Part shown: piece by piece, positions 34,500 through 42,783 of the stretch
Position numbering within the stretch: position 1 is the first letter of the stretch
How the letters are laid out: each line of letters starts with the position of its first letter
NCBI GenBank assembly: GCA_900318535.1
Contig: ONKU01000001.1
Location: 233,791 to 297,790, forward strand
Reading direction: 5' to 3'
Source of the DNA: an uncultured Prevotellaceae bacterium
GTDB lineage: Bacteria > Bacteroidota > Bacteroidia > Bacteroidales > Muribaculaceae
Length of the DNA: 64,000 bases
Notes under the pieces: model-generated
Told to the model about the DNA's origin: nothing
The model's input: the letters and a program-made list of their open reading frames with translations, nothing else
Database searches by the model: none
Made by a program: the position numbers and the translations under genes

Positions 34500-35545
34500 T
34501 ACTCGATGACAGGAGATATCTTGCAGTCACGCATCGGCATGAGGACCGATCCCCAACTCAAGCCAGCACCAAAGGCACTCATCATCACCAGGCGTTCTCC
34601 ATCCAAGCAGCCGGCCAATTCACTGGCTATGGTCAAGGGAACCGATGCGCTGCTGGTGTTTCCATACTTGTGGATGCAATAAGGCACACGGGCAGGATCC
34701 ATCTTGAGTTTCTTGACAAAGAAGTCCATCATGAAGCGGTTAGCCTGATGGAAAACCAGATAGTCCAGGTCATCGATGGTGTGATCGGTCTCCTTAAGCA
34801 ATGTTTTTATGCTCTTGGGCACCTTGCTAATGGCGAAATTAAACACATCCATGCCATCCATAAACACTTCCAGGTCGGTGCGGATGTTGCCGTCTTCACG
34901 CTCACGCTCCACGCAGGAGTCGGGCGTGATGGGATGTCTCATGCCGGCATGAATCTTCAGCACATCCTCACCGCTACCGTCGGTATAGAGCAGGAACGTT
35001 GATGTGCCGTAGTCACCTTTCTCAATCAGTGTTGCCGTTCCCGCATCGCCATAGAGGGGCCAGTCCACCTTATCACGGCGATTGACAATCTTGGAAAACG
35101 TCTCGCCGTCAAGCAAAAGCACGCGGTTGACGCCCTGCATCGAAGCATAGGCGAATGCTGTACTGAGAGCGAACAAATATCCCGAACAGCCAAGCGAGAT
35201 GTCGAAGCACATGGTCTCGCGCGGCAGTCCCAGACGATGCTGCAACAAGCACGAGGTGGCGGGAATGCGGTAATCCGGAGTCTGGCTCATGAACAAGAGC
35301 ACATCGATGCTGGCCGGATCTATATCGTTATCTTCCATCAACTGCCGTGCAGCCTTGTAACACAGGTCGCTAGCGGTGACATCGGGGGCAGCAATGCGCC
35401 GCTGCTCGATGCCGATGTTGTTGATGGTCTTTTCGATTTCCTCTTCAGGAATGAGATAGCCGAGGTCTTTGTTATAGACAACCTCAGGGGGCACACAAGC
35501 GCTCATAGCCTTGATGCCTACACCTTGAAAAGTAATTTTTGCCAT
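34496..35545 (-). CDS. Beta-ketoacyl-ACP synthase III family protein (copy B)
   Basis: A 349-residue thiolase-fold enzyme. The triad is intact: Cys120 in SLGCSGYLFA, His266 in FHQANRF and Asn296 in YGNTSS. KAS III condenses an acyl-CoA or acyl-ACP starter with malonyl-ACP. It is not the house-keeping FabH in context: it lies between ACP and VOC genes in a glycan locus and has a close paralogue at 39667-40731, with Cys120 at the same place. Its substrate is unknown. The ACP gene lies 105 bases upstream. Confidence 0.9.
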   Translation of the reverse strand: MAKITFQGVGIKAMSACVPPEVVYNKDLGYLIPEEEIEKTINNIGIEQRRIAAPDVTASDLCYKAARQLMEDNDIDPASIDVLLFMSQTPDYRIPATSCLLQHRLGLPRETMCFDISLGCSGYLFALSTAFAYASMQGVNRVLLLDGETFSKIVNRRDKVDWPLYGDAGTATLIEKGDYGTSTFLLYTDGSGEDVLKIHAGMRHPITPDSCVEREREDGNIRTDLEVFMDGMDVFNFAISKVPKSIKTLLKETDHTIDDLDYLVFHQANRFMMDFFVKKLKMDPARVPYCIHKYGNTSSASVPLTIASELAGCLDGERLVMMSAFGAGLSWGSVLMPMRDCKISPVIEY

Positions 35546-35649
35546 AGAAAGAGGGAATTAACCCTTGTTGTGGTGAAAATGATATCTGTCAGAGAACAGA
35601 TTCAAAGCAAAAGCCTCAGCACTGGCTGTAGGCTGAACTGGTAACAGTT

Positions 35650-35892
35650 TTATGGACGCACGCCCACCTTGTCCTTGACGATGTTGTAAAGGTCCTCAAC
35701 CGTGTTGCTGCCGCGAATATCATCGCCACGAAATTCGACATCATATTCCTCGTCAACCATCGCTATGACTGACAATGCAACAAGTGAAGACCATTCTTCC
35801 AAGTCCTTGAAATGGGTAGTGGCCTTTATATCGTCGGCATCTGTTTCATCGAACAGATCCGCAAAGTATTCTATGAATTGATCCAAATTCAT
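35650..35892 (-). CDS. Acyl carrier protein with SSL site (unit B)
   Basis: An 80-residue ACP. The start at 35892 is chosen over an earlier ATG because it aligns exactly with the paralogue at 42454-42687 (both begin MNLxxFIExFA). The attachment site is EWSSLVALSVIAM, with Ser36 at the normal phosphopantetheine position but the preceding Asp of the usual DSL replaced by Ser. A -7 box (35940-35947) precedes it, so it probably heads a transcript through KAS III, VOC, GT2, FkbH and ACP. Confidence 0.87.
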   Translation of the reverse strand: MNLDQFIEYFADLFDETDADDIKATTHFKDLEEWSSLVALSVIAMVDEEYDVEFRGDDIRGSNTVEDLYNIVKDKVGVRP

Positions 35893-35939
35893 CTGCTGTA
35901 AATACAACGTAATTACACCATGATTTATTTTAGCGGGTG

Positions 35940-35947
35940 CAAAATTA
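35940..35947 (-). promoter_or_regulatory. -7 promoter element for acyl unit B
   Basis: The minus strand reads TAATTTTG, 48 bases before the ACP start. The flanking DNA to 36047 is AT-rich. Confidence 0.5.
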
Positions 35948-36047
35948 AACAAAAAAAACTTAAATCAGCACTTTCATACGTATTTTTACAGCACATTTTT
36001 CAAAAAGCGGTACAATCCTGACCGAAATTAGTGAAAAATGTCAGCAA

Positions 36048-36692
36048 TCAGAAGTCAAATCTCTTAGCCGGAACCCCCAGATAGGTAGCATTATCACGGG
36101 GCTGGGTCATGAGCACGCTGTTGGCACCCAGAGTGACTCCGTTACCGATGACCATTCCTTGCAGAACGACACTGGCAACACCCAGCAGGTTGTTGTCACC
36201 GATGGTGATACCGCCCGAGAGATGAGCTGCCGGCATGAGTCCGTTGAAGTTACCGATGACATTGTCATGCCCCACCACGACGTGGTCATTGATGAGGTTG
36301 AAGTCACCGATCGTTACATCGCATGAAATCATGCAGTCGTTCTGGATGATATTGCCCTCACCCATCGTCAAAGTCTCTTTGTCAACGAGAAACAATGACG
36401 GATCAATTAGATTCGGGAAGGTGATATTGGGATTGTCAATGCTTTCACGGATGCGCCTGACGGCCTTGTTATCGTTGATGGCGATAGCAATAGCCAATGG
36501 CTCATTACATTTGGAAAGCCACTCCATACCACCAATCACTTTTCCATAACTGGAGACTTGCATCCCCACAGGCTTGGAATCATCAAAGAAACCTATCAGA
36601 TTCCATTGTCCATCACCGTGGGCATTGATCCTGTTGATCAGGCAGGCTACTTCCTTGCCAAAACCTCCAGCTCCATAGATTGCGATATTCAT
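36048..36692 (-). CDS. PglD/NeuD-type sugar acyltransferase
   Basis: A 214-residue enzyme. Residues 1-95 form the N-terminal Rossmann-like domain (IAIYGAGGFGKEV); 100-205 form a left-handed beta-helix of hexapeptides, with the candidate base His in VVVGHDNVIG. PglD and NeuD relatives acetylate a 4-amino sugar nucleotide or sialic acid with acetyl-CoA. It follows a DegT aminotransferase by 39 bases, the usual pair for making an N-acylated amino sugar. It is a paralogue of the C-terminal half of the fusion at 43546-44811. Confidence 0.87.
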   Translation of the reverse strand: MNIAIYGAGGFGKEVACLINRINAHGDGQWNLIGFFDDSKPVGMQVSSYGKVIGGMEWLSKCNEPLAIAIAINDNKAVRRIRESIDNPNITFPNLIDPSLFLVDKETLTMGEGNIIQNDCMISCDVTIGDFNLINDHVVVGHDNVIGNFNGLMPAAHLSGGITIGDNNLLGVASVVLQGMVIGNGVTLGANSVLMTQPRDNATYLGVPAKRFDF

Positions 36693-36731
36693 TGTCTATA
36701 AAGTATTGATTTTTATGATATTCACATTTTA

Positions 36732-37874
36732 TCACTTCTTGCAGCAAGAAATTATCTCACGTGCAACACGTTCCACATCCTCGTCGCTCACCCAAGGCCC
36801 GCTGGGCAAGCACAGACCCATCGAGAACAGATGCTCGCTTACGCCATTCACATAGGCAGGAGCACCCGAGAACACCGGTTGGGTGTGCATCGGCTTCCAC
36901 AGGGGGCGCGACTCTATATTGCATGTTTCCAAGTGCAAGCGAACAGTCTCATAATCGGTACCCGTCTTATCTGGGTCGATCAGGATCGTGTTGAGCCAGT
37001 AGTTACTGTCGGAGCGCTCGTCAAAGTTGGTGTGCACATCAATGCCATCAACGTCGGCAAACAGCTCGACATAGCGGTCACACAAGTGCTTGTGGTGAGC
37101 CAGATGCTCCTCAAAGACAGTCATTTGGCCTCGGCCTATACCGGCACAGATGTTACTCATGCGGTAATTGTAACCGATCTCCTTGTGCAGATAATAAGGC
37201 ATGGGCTCTCGCGACTGGGTGGCGTAGAACATGATCTTCTTCTTTGCCTCGTCGTCGGGGCAGATGAGAGCTCCACCGCCGCTGGTGGTAATCATCTTAT
37301 TGCCATTGAAGCTCATGATGCCAAAATCGCCAAAGGTACCGCACAGCTGTCCACGATAACGAGAACCGAAGGCCTCGGCAGAATCCTCGACAACGGGAAT
37401 CTCATAACGACGGGCCACCTCCATAATGTCGTCAATCTTGGCCGGCATACCATATAGGTAGACGGGGATGATGGCTTTGGGCTTACGTCCGGTCTTGGCA
37501 ATACGGTCCTTGATCGCATCCTCGAGCAGGTTGGGGTCGATGTTCCAGGTGTCGGGTTCGCTATCTACAAACACTGGAATGCCACCCTGATAGGTCACCG
37601 GATTGGCACTGGCCGAGAAAGTCATCGACTGGCAAATCACCTCGTCGTCGCGACCAACGCCCAACTTGACGAGTGCCAGATGGATAGCCGCCGTTCCCGA
37701 GCTCAAAACGACCACCCGCTTGTCATTACCGCAGAGGCGTTCAAGATCTTCCTCAAAGGCGTTCACATTAGGTCCAAGGGGCACGACCCAGTTGGTGTCA
37801 AACGCCTCTTGGATGTATTTCATTTCCTGGCCGCTCATGTGAGCCAGACAAAGCAAAACTCTGTTATTAGCCAT
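36732..37874 (-). CDS. DegT/DnrJ/EryC1 (PglE-like) sugar aminotransferase
   Basis: A 380-residue PLP enzyme. The PLP Lys is Lys193 in FNGNKMITTSGGG; Asp164 in VVEDSAEAFG binds the pyridine nitrogen. Such enzymes move the amino group of glutamate to the 4-keto (or 3-keto) carbon of a nucleotide sugar. With the PglD-type gene downstream and a PglC-type transferase in the same locus, it most resembles the route to UDP-2,4-diamino-2,4,6-trideoxy sugars. The 4,6-dehydratase that would make its substrate is not in this window. Confidence 0.9.
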   Translation of the reverse strand: MANNRVLLCLAHMSGQEMKYIQEAFDTNWVVPLGPNVNAFEEDLERLCGNDKRVVVLSSGTAAIHLALVKLGVGRDDEVICQSMTFSASANPVTYQGGIPVFVDSEPDTWNIDPNLLEDAIKDRIAKTGRKPKAIIPVYLYGMPAKIDDIMEVARRYEIPVVEDSAEAFGSRYRGQLCGTFGDFGIMSFNGNKMITTSGGGALICPDDEAKKKIMFYATQSREPMPYYLHKEIGYNYRMSNICAGIGRGQMTVFEEHLAHHKHLCDRYVELFADVDGIDVHTNFDERSDSNYWLNTILIDPDKTGTDYETVRLHLETCNIESRPLWKPMHTQPVFSGAPAYVNGVSEHLFSMGLCLPSGPWVSDEDVERVAREIISCCKK

Positions 37875-37895
37875 ATTATCGAAATTACTTTAATA

Positions 37896-38483
37896 TCATA
37901 AAACATTTTCAGACTGTGCCGGATGGCCGGGATAAATCTGGATGTGCTCAGCCAGTCGCAAAATGCGTTCCCGGTTTTGCAGTGCCAGCACCTTGTCGGA
38001 ATGCGGGAAATTGGTGACCGTCCTCACTCCCGGAATGTAACTGTCGCCCGTGAAGAGCGCAGTCTCGCCCACCTGCCATGTCACACAATCGGGGCTATGT
38101 CCCGGCGTGTAGATGGCCTTGGCATCGATATCCTCAAAGAGTTTCAGCACCTCGCCATCGGCAACAATCCTGATTCTTTCGGGTTCATCCAGGACAAAAG
38201 GTGTCTCGTGATACCTTGAGAAGTTCAGTTTATCGCTGAGCAAGCCTTCACGCCCGGCCTCATTAGTCATGATGAAAATGCCCGGGTAGTGTTGCAACAG
38301 TTGATTGAGGCCATATATATGGTCGAAGTGGGTATGGGTTAACAATACCCCCGCCAAGTGATCACCAATGAGCGGCAACAGCTGTTCCACGTCGCCACAA
38401 TCGACAATCCAAGAAGCATCGCCCTGAGACAGGACATAGCTGCATGAGTTGAAAACCGTATTGACGACTTGCCGTATGACCAC
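37896..38483 (-). CDS. Metallo-beta-lactamase-fold hydrolase
   Basis: A 195-residue single-domain protein. The dinuclear metal site is complete: LTHTHFDHIYG, the TPGHSPDC His, the FTGDSYIPG Asp and the YPGHP His. It resembles the glyoxalase II/YcbL group, which splits thioesters and similar bonds. Between an ATP-grasp gene and a sugar aminotransferase gene, next to ACP and KAS III genes, a thioesterase or editing role is plausible but unproven. Confidence 0.85.
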   Translation of the reverse strand: MVIRQVVNTVFNSCSYVLSQGDASWIVDCGDVEQLLPLIGDHLAGVLLTHTHFDHIYGLNQLLQHYPGIFIMTNEAGREGLLSDKLNFSRYHETPFVLDEPERIRIVADGEVLKLFEDIDAKAIYTPGHSPDCVTWQVGETALFTGDSYIPGVRTVTNFPHSDKVLALQNRERILRLAEHIQIYPGHPAQSENVL

Positions 38484-38545
38484 TTATAAAAACTTTGGTT
38501 AATATTATATAACGTAAAGACCCACTATAAAATTGTGCTGAACCT

Positions 38546-39646
38546 TTATTGCATGTGCAAAAAGAAGTTCATTTCCTTGCCAAAGGTCTTCTTATATGTC
38601 TGCATGCGAGCACACTTAACCTGCCGCGCCCGGTCTATCACTTCATCGAGATATTCCCCGAACATGGGGCCGGCCATCATCTGAGGCCCCTCGACACTGG
38701 GCACGAGGTTAAACTCAATGAGCAAGGGCTCGCCATCAGGCAAAACCGTGACATCCCAGCCCACGAAATCGAAATACGGCAATCGACGATGCAGTGAAAG
38801 CAACGTTTCAATGACTTTGCCGTAATTGGGGACAACGAGATTCTCCACCCCGGTCTCCAGTTTGAGCGAGGACACTTCCATGTTCTTGAAGCGATAAACC
38901 CTGTCGTCAACCCTGCCGTCATCATGAATCAGGCAAGTGCCACCACCCTGCGACACATTATCCTTGATGGCGCCCTTGCCTCCGAAACGCATGTGAGCGA
39001 AGGGATACAGGAACTCATAACTCCCGTCCTGACGGCGATAGGTATAAAGGCGCATAGAATTGAGCGACGTGGGATTAACGCGCTGCAAATCAGGATGCTG
39101 CTTTACCTTCTCCTGTACAATGAAGTTGAGGGCATATTGATTGAACAGGGCCCTGAGCTTGTCGGGATCACGGCCATCAATCTGCTCAACACCCTCGCCA
39201 TTGCAGGTCTCGACTGTGGGCTTGATGATGAGGTCGTGATCAGCAGCGCAGACAGCCTCAATGGCTTGATCGAGGTTTATTTCCTCACCGTCACGATAAT
39301 AATGGCCATGGATATTCTTTATGATGGCGAGGGGCTGTTTCACCTGAGGGAACAACTCGCTATAGATGTTCTTGTCCAGATAAGCGTCCTTGAAATCATG
39401 ACGGTTAAGCGCCGGAATCACATAGAAGTAATATACATCCATCGACAAGTAACGGTCGCTGTGGATGCCACTCAGACTAGAGAAATAGTCATCAAACATC
39501 ATCGAGACCTTGAATCCCTTGTTCTCATAATAAGCCGAGAGTTCCTTCTTGTGAGCCTTGTAGTTAAAGCCGTCGCACATGACGTGGTTCTTGAAATACC
39601 AGTCACCCCAGTAATACTCTTGGTTGGAATTGATGTATTTTGCCAT
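38546..39646 (-). CDS. Sugar-transfer-associated ATP-grasp protein
   Basis: A 366-residue protein. The ATP-grasp core is visible from about residue 110: DLIIKPTVETCNGEGVEQI (ATP lid and Lys), NFIVQEKVKQHP, RLYTYRRQDG, GGKGAIKDNVSQGGGTCLI and the metal site FVGWDVTVLPDGEPLLIEFN. ATP-grasp enzymes join a carboxylate to an amine or thiol through an acyl phosphate. This subfamily is found in capsule and O-antigen loci, where it may add an amino-acid or similar amide to the glycan. The substrates here are unknown. Confidence 0.87.
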   Translation of the reverse strand: MAKYINSNQEYYWGDWYFKNHVMCDGFNYKAHKKELSAYYENKGFKVSMMFDDYFSSLSGIHSDRYLSMDVYYFYVIPALNRHDFKDAYLDKNIYSELFPQVKQPLAIIKNIHGHYYRDGEEINLDQAIEAVCAADHDLIIKPTVETCNGEGVEQIDGRDPDKLRALFNQYALNFIVQEKVKQHPDLQRVNPTSLNSMRLYTYRRQDGSYEFLYPFAHMRFGGKGAIKDNVSQGGGTCLIHDDGRVDDRVYRFKNMEVSSLKLETGVENLVVPNYGKVIETLLSLHRRLPYFDFVGWDVTVLPDGEPLLIEFNLVPSVEGPQMMAGPMFGEYLDEVIDRARQVKCARMQTYKKTFGKEMNFFLHMQ

Positions 39647-39666
39647 AGGATTACCGCTTTTAACTA

Positions 39667-40731
39667 TTAATATGTAATCACATCACTCATTTTCAGACCG
39701 CCAGCATAGAATTCCATGCTCGCCCATGCCAGGCCGACCCCAAATCCACAGGCCAGGCAATGCTGCTCTTCGTCTCCTGACAGCTTGTCTTGACAACGAG
39801 TCACCATGGTCAAGGGGATAGATGCACTCGTGACGTTGCCGTATTCCTCGAGGCAATAGGGGGTCTTCTCGGGAGGAATCTTGATGGCTTTGCGTATTTT
39901 CTCGTCGATAAACCTGTTGGCTTGATGCAGGAGCAACAGGTCAACCGTCTCAACATCAATATTGAAGGTGGCAATCAACTCCTTGAGGGAGCGAGGCGGC
40001 CGCTTAATGGCGAAGCCAAACACGTCCATGCCGTTGACTACCATATCCACGCCACGACGATAAACGCCTGGCGAAACCTCTTTCTCCTCCAGCGACTCGG
40101 GAGTAACGGGATTACGCATTCCGCCATAAGGAGCCCAAACAGCGTCAAATCCCTTGCCATCAACACCATACATGAAATTCATGGGATGCGGATACTCGGG
40201 ATCGAATTCCAGGGCAGTTGCCGTGGCGGCATCGCCGAACAGCGGGCGCACCGTCGTATCGCGGGGATTGCGGTTTTGGGTATTGGTCTCGGCTGCTACC
40301 AGAATGGCACGCTTGAATGTTCCATGTGACATCAGCGAGCCGACAATACTCATACCATAGACCCAACCAGAGCAGCCGAAAGGCAAGTCGAACACGCAAC
40401 AATCGCTTCGAAGCTTCAGCCTGTCCTGAAGAACGCAAGCCGTCTGGGGAGCAATATAGTCTCGCGACGTGCACACATAGGCGAAACAGTCCACGTCCTC
40501 GGCCGCCCACCCCATGTCAGCCAGCAAGCGCTCCACGGCCTTGACCGTGAGATCAGATGCCGTTGTGCCGGGTTCTACCTTGTGGTGGCGTTCGATGCCT
40601 GTCGATGCTATGACCTTGAGGGCATCGTTCTGGTCCTTGTAGATAGGAAGTGTGAGGTTATCCTCGACGGTGGCGGGCACACAGGCGCTCATGCCTGCGA
40701 TGCGCACGTTGTTGATGGTGAGTTGTGACAT
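39667..40731 (-). CDS. Beta-ketoacyl-ACP synthase III family protein (copy A)
   Basis: A 354-residue thiolase-fold enzyme with an intact triad: Cys120 in PFGCSGWVYG, His269 in LLHQANRF and Asn299 in YGNVTS. It is a paralogue of the protein at 34496-35545, as shown by matching blocks (AGMSACVPA/KAMSACVPP, GMRNPVTPES/GMRHPITPDS). It follows the AMP-ligase gene by 3 bases and is expected to condense an acyl starter with malonyl-ACP or to transfer an acyl group between carriers. The product is unknown. Confidence 0.9.
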   Translation of the reverse strand: MSQLTINNVRIAGMSACVPATVEDNLTLPIYKDQNDALKVIASTGIERHHKVEPGTTASDLTVKAVERLLADMGWAAEDVDCFAYVCTSRDYIAPQTACVLQDRLKLRSDCCVFDLPFGCSGWVYGMSIVGSLMSHGTFKRAILVAAETNTQNRNPRDTTVRPLFGDAATATALEFDPEYPHPMNFMYGVDGKGFDAVWAPYGGMRNPVTPESLEEKEVSPGVYRRGVDMVVNGMDVFGFAIKRPPRSLKELIATFNIDVETVDLLLLHQANRFIDEKIRKAIKIPPEKTPYCLEEYGNVTSASIPLTMVTRCQDKLSGDEEQHCLACGFGVGLAWASMEFYAGGLKMSDVITY

Positions 40732-40734
40732 ATC

Positions 40735-42204
40735 CTATTGTTTCAGTTTTAATCGTTGTATTTTCCCTGAGCTGGTACGGGGAATGCTGTCTACCCATTC
40801 CCACTCAACGGGTATCTCGTGTGGTGGCAGCAATTGGGTTAATTGCTGCTTGATATCTTCGAAAGTGACTTGATTGTCATCCTTTTGGAGAAAGGCTTTA
40901 GGTACCTCGCCCAATACTCCGTTGGGATCAGGCACAGCGATACAGGCGCAGTCGGCGATGCCAAGGGAACGTATCGCGTCTTCAATAGTGGCTGGGCTCA
41001 CTTTCTCGCCTCCGACGTTGATGAGCTCTTTTTTTCGGCCTGTAAGATAGAAATTGCCCTCATCGTCACGATGTCCCCAGTCACCAGTGCGGAACCAGTC
41101 ACCATAAAAACTGCCTGCGTTGTCTTGGGGTTTGAAATAGGAACGGGTAACCATATTGCCGCGCACGCAAATTTCACCATCCACGCCATTGGCAACGAGA
41201 TTGCCATCATCGTCGCGAATCGACGCCTCGACCAATGACGAAGCAGGACGGCCTACAGCCTCCAGATTACCGGCATTGGCATGGAACTCGGTGAACATGG
41301 CGCGTGAGGCCTCGGTAAGGCCATAATGCATGCACAGGCGCGTATTGGGGAAAATTTCCATCAGGAGCCGCTTGTCCTCGAGAGGCAAGGCGGCACTGCC
41401 GATTTCAATATATTTCAACTGTTCAGCAAAGCGGGCAATGCGCCGTCCGCTCAGCCGCTTAATGTATTGCCAAACCGCTGGCACCATGCCAAAGCCTGAC
41501 ACATGCCAGGCATCGAGTACAGAGAAAAACGATTTAAGGTTAGCGAAATTGCCAACCAGCACCAGTGTAGCTCCAGCCATAAGCACGCAACGCAGGCGTC
41601 CAAGGCCAAACGAGTGGCTCAGCGGCAGCGCTAGAGCCTCGATGTCGTCGGAACAGGTGCCGATAAAGCCATTGGTGTTGCTCGCCGATCCAGCGATATT
41701 GGCATGAGTCAGGCACACACCCTTGGGAACTCCTGTAGTCCCTGTGGTGAACATGACATCGGCCACATCGTTGACATCAACTGTCGGCCACGTCAAATCA
41801 GCCGAGTGGGCATCATCCGATTCTGGTCGATTAAATGAATAACATGGCACCCCATTCACACCCTCAAGCCCGGAACTGAATAGTGCAGACGGTTTGACCA
41901 CATCAATGATGTAATCCAAACGATCTCGGGGCGATGCCACATCCACTACCACATTGACCACACCCAGCAAGTGGGCCGCAAAATAATGATAGACGAAAGA
42001 CAGTTCCTTTTGCGCTGCCAGAACGATGCGGTCGCCAGGCTTCAGGCCCAATGCGAGCAAGGCACGCGCCGTCTGCTCGATGCGGGCCATCAGTTGGGCA
42101 TAAGTCACTTGAAAATCGCCCTCGACAAGAGCGACCTTGTCGGGGGTTTCGATGGCATGCCTGGAAATTTCACACAGCAGTATGCTGTGGGGGGCGTCAA
42201 ACAT
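40735..42204 (-). CDS. AMP-dependent acyl ligase (acyl-CoA/acyl-ACP synthetase family)
   Basis: A 489-residue adenylate-forming enzyme. The P-loop-like motif TTGTTGVPKG is at 153-162, YGLTEASRAMF is the A5 motif, FRTGDWGHRDDEGNFYLTGRKKELINVGGEKVSP covers motifs A7 and A8, and the catalytic Lys481 lies in SSGKIQR. It activates a carboxylic acid as acyl-AMP and loads it on CoA or a carrier. The gene overlaps the neighbouring ACP gene by 8 bases, so that ACP (42197-42427) is the likely acceptor. The acid is unknown. Confidence 0.9.
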   Translation of the reverse strand: MFDAPHSILLCEISRHAIETPDKVALVEGDFQVTYAQLMARIEQTARALLALGLKPGDRIVLAAQKELSFVYHYFAAHLLGVVNVVVDVASPRDRLDYIIDVVKPSALFSSGLEGVNGVPCYSFNRPESDDAHSADLTWPTVDVNDVADVMFTTGTTGVPKGVCLTHANIAGSASNTNGFIGTCSDDIEALALPLSHSFGLGRLRCVLMAGATLVLVGNFANLKSFFSVLDAWHVSGFGMVPAVWQYIKRLSGRRIARFAEQLKYIEIGSAALPLEDKRLLMEIFPNTRLCMHYGLTEASRAMFTEFHANAGNLEAVGRPASSLVEASIRDDDGNLVANGVDGEICVRGNMVTRSYFKPQDNAGSFYGDWFRTGDWGHRDDEGNFYLTGRKKELINVGGEKVSPATIEDAIRSLGIADCACIAVPDPNGVLGEVPKAFLQKDDNQVTFEDIKQQLTQLLPPHEIPVEWEWVDSIPRTSSGKIQRLKLKQ

Positions 42205-42427
42205 TTGTGAGTTTCTCGACCTCCTCGACTATTGAGCGTACAGAGGTCAGATCGAAGAGATCTTCGAGCGGGAACTCCAAGTCAAGTTCCTGCTCTATTG
42301 TACTAATAATTGCCAAATTACCAACAGAATCCCACTCGGGGATATCGCCCGAAGACAAGTCGTCGGTAATCCGGTCAAAAGCCACGTTCAGTACACGGGC
42401 TATAATTTCCTTTACTTTTGAATCCAT
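42197..42427 (-). CDS. Acyl carrier protein paired with the acyl ligase (DSV site)
   Basis: A 76-residue ACP with the phosphopantetheine site EWDSVGNLAI, Ser34. Its stop overlaps the start of the acyl-ligase gene, so the pair is translationally coupled and the ligase probably loads this carrier. It is only distantly similar to the SSL-type ACP just upstream, so the unit holds two functionally different carriers. Confidence 0.88.
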   Translation of the reverse strand: MDSKVKEIIARVLNVAFDRITDDLSSGDIPEWDSVGNLAIISTIEQELDLEFPLEDLFDLTSVRSIVEEVEKLTNV

Positions 42428-42453
42428 TGATGCGCCTGTTCTAAGGCAGCGGT

Positions 42454-42687
42454 TTATCCACGTAATTTTACAACGACGTCGAACAAATCCTTGATGGTAT
42501 CAGAACTGATGATGTCATTACCCTTGATAATCACATCATACTCATCGTCAACCATGGCGATAATCGACAATGCAGCCAGGGATGACCATTCATCCAATTG
42601 CTTGAATTGTGTTTCAGCGGTAAACAATTCTGGTTCAGTATCGTCGAACTGAGCAGCAAAGTTTTCAATAAAGTCCTCTAAATTCAT
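42454..42687 (-). CDS. Acyl carrier protein with SSL site (unit A)
   Basis: A 77-residue ACP with the site EWSSLAALSIIAM, Ser36, where the usual Asp before the modified Ser is a Ser. It is a close paralogue of the ACP at 35650-35892 (shared MNLxxFIExFA start and VDxEYDV block). The -7 box at 42738-42745 precedes it, so it seems to head the transcript of acyl unit A. Confidence 0.88.
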   Translation of the reverse strand: MNLEDFIENFAAQFDDTEPELFTAETQFKQLDEWSSLAALSIIAMVDDEYDVIIKGNDIISSDTIKDLFDVVVKLRG

Positions 42688-42737
42688 ATATTGGTTATAT
42701 TATGTACCTGATTTTTCAATTCTATAGATTTATCGGG

Positions 42738-42745
42738 CAAAAGTA
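42738..42745 (-). promoter_or_regulatory. -7 promoter element for acyl unit A
   Basis: The minus strand reads TACTTTTG, 51 bases before the ACP ATG at 42687, in an AT-rich 96-base spacer. The position matches that of the element before unit B. Confidence 0.5.
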
Positions 42746-42783
42746 CATACAATTTTGAAAAACACAAAATAAACAAGAAAAAA

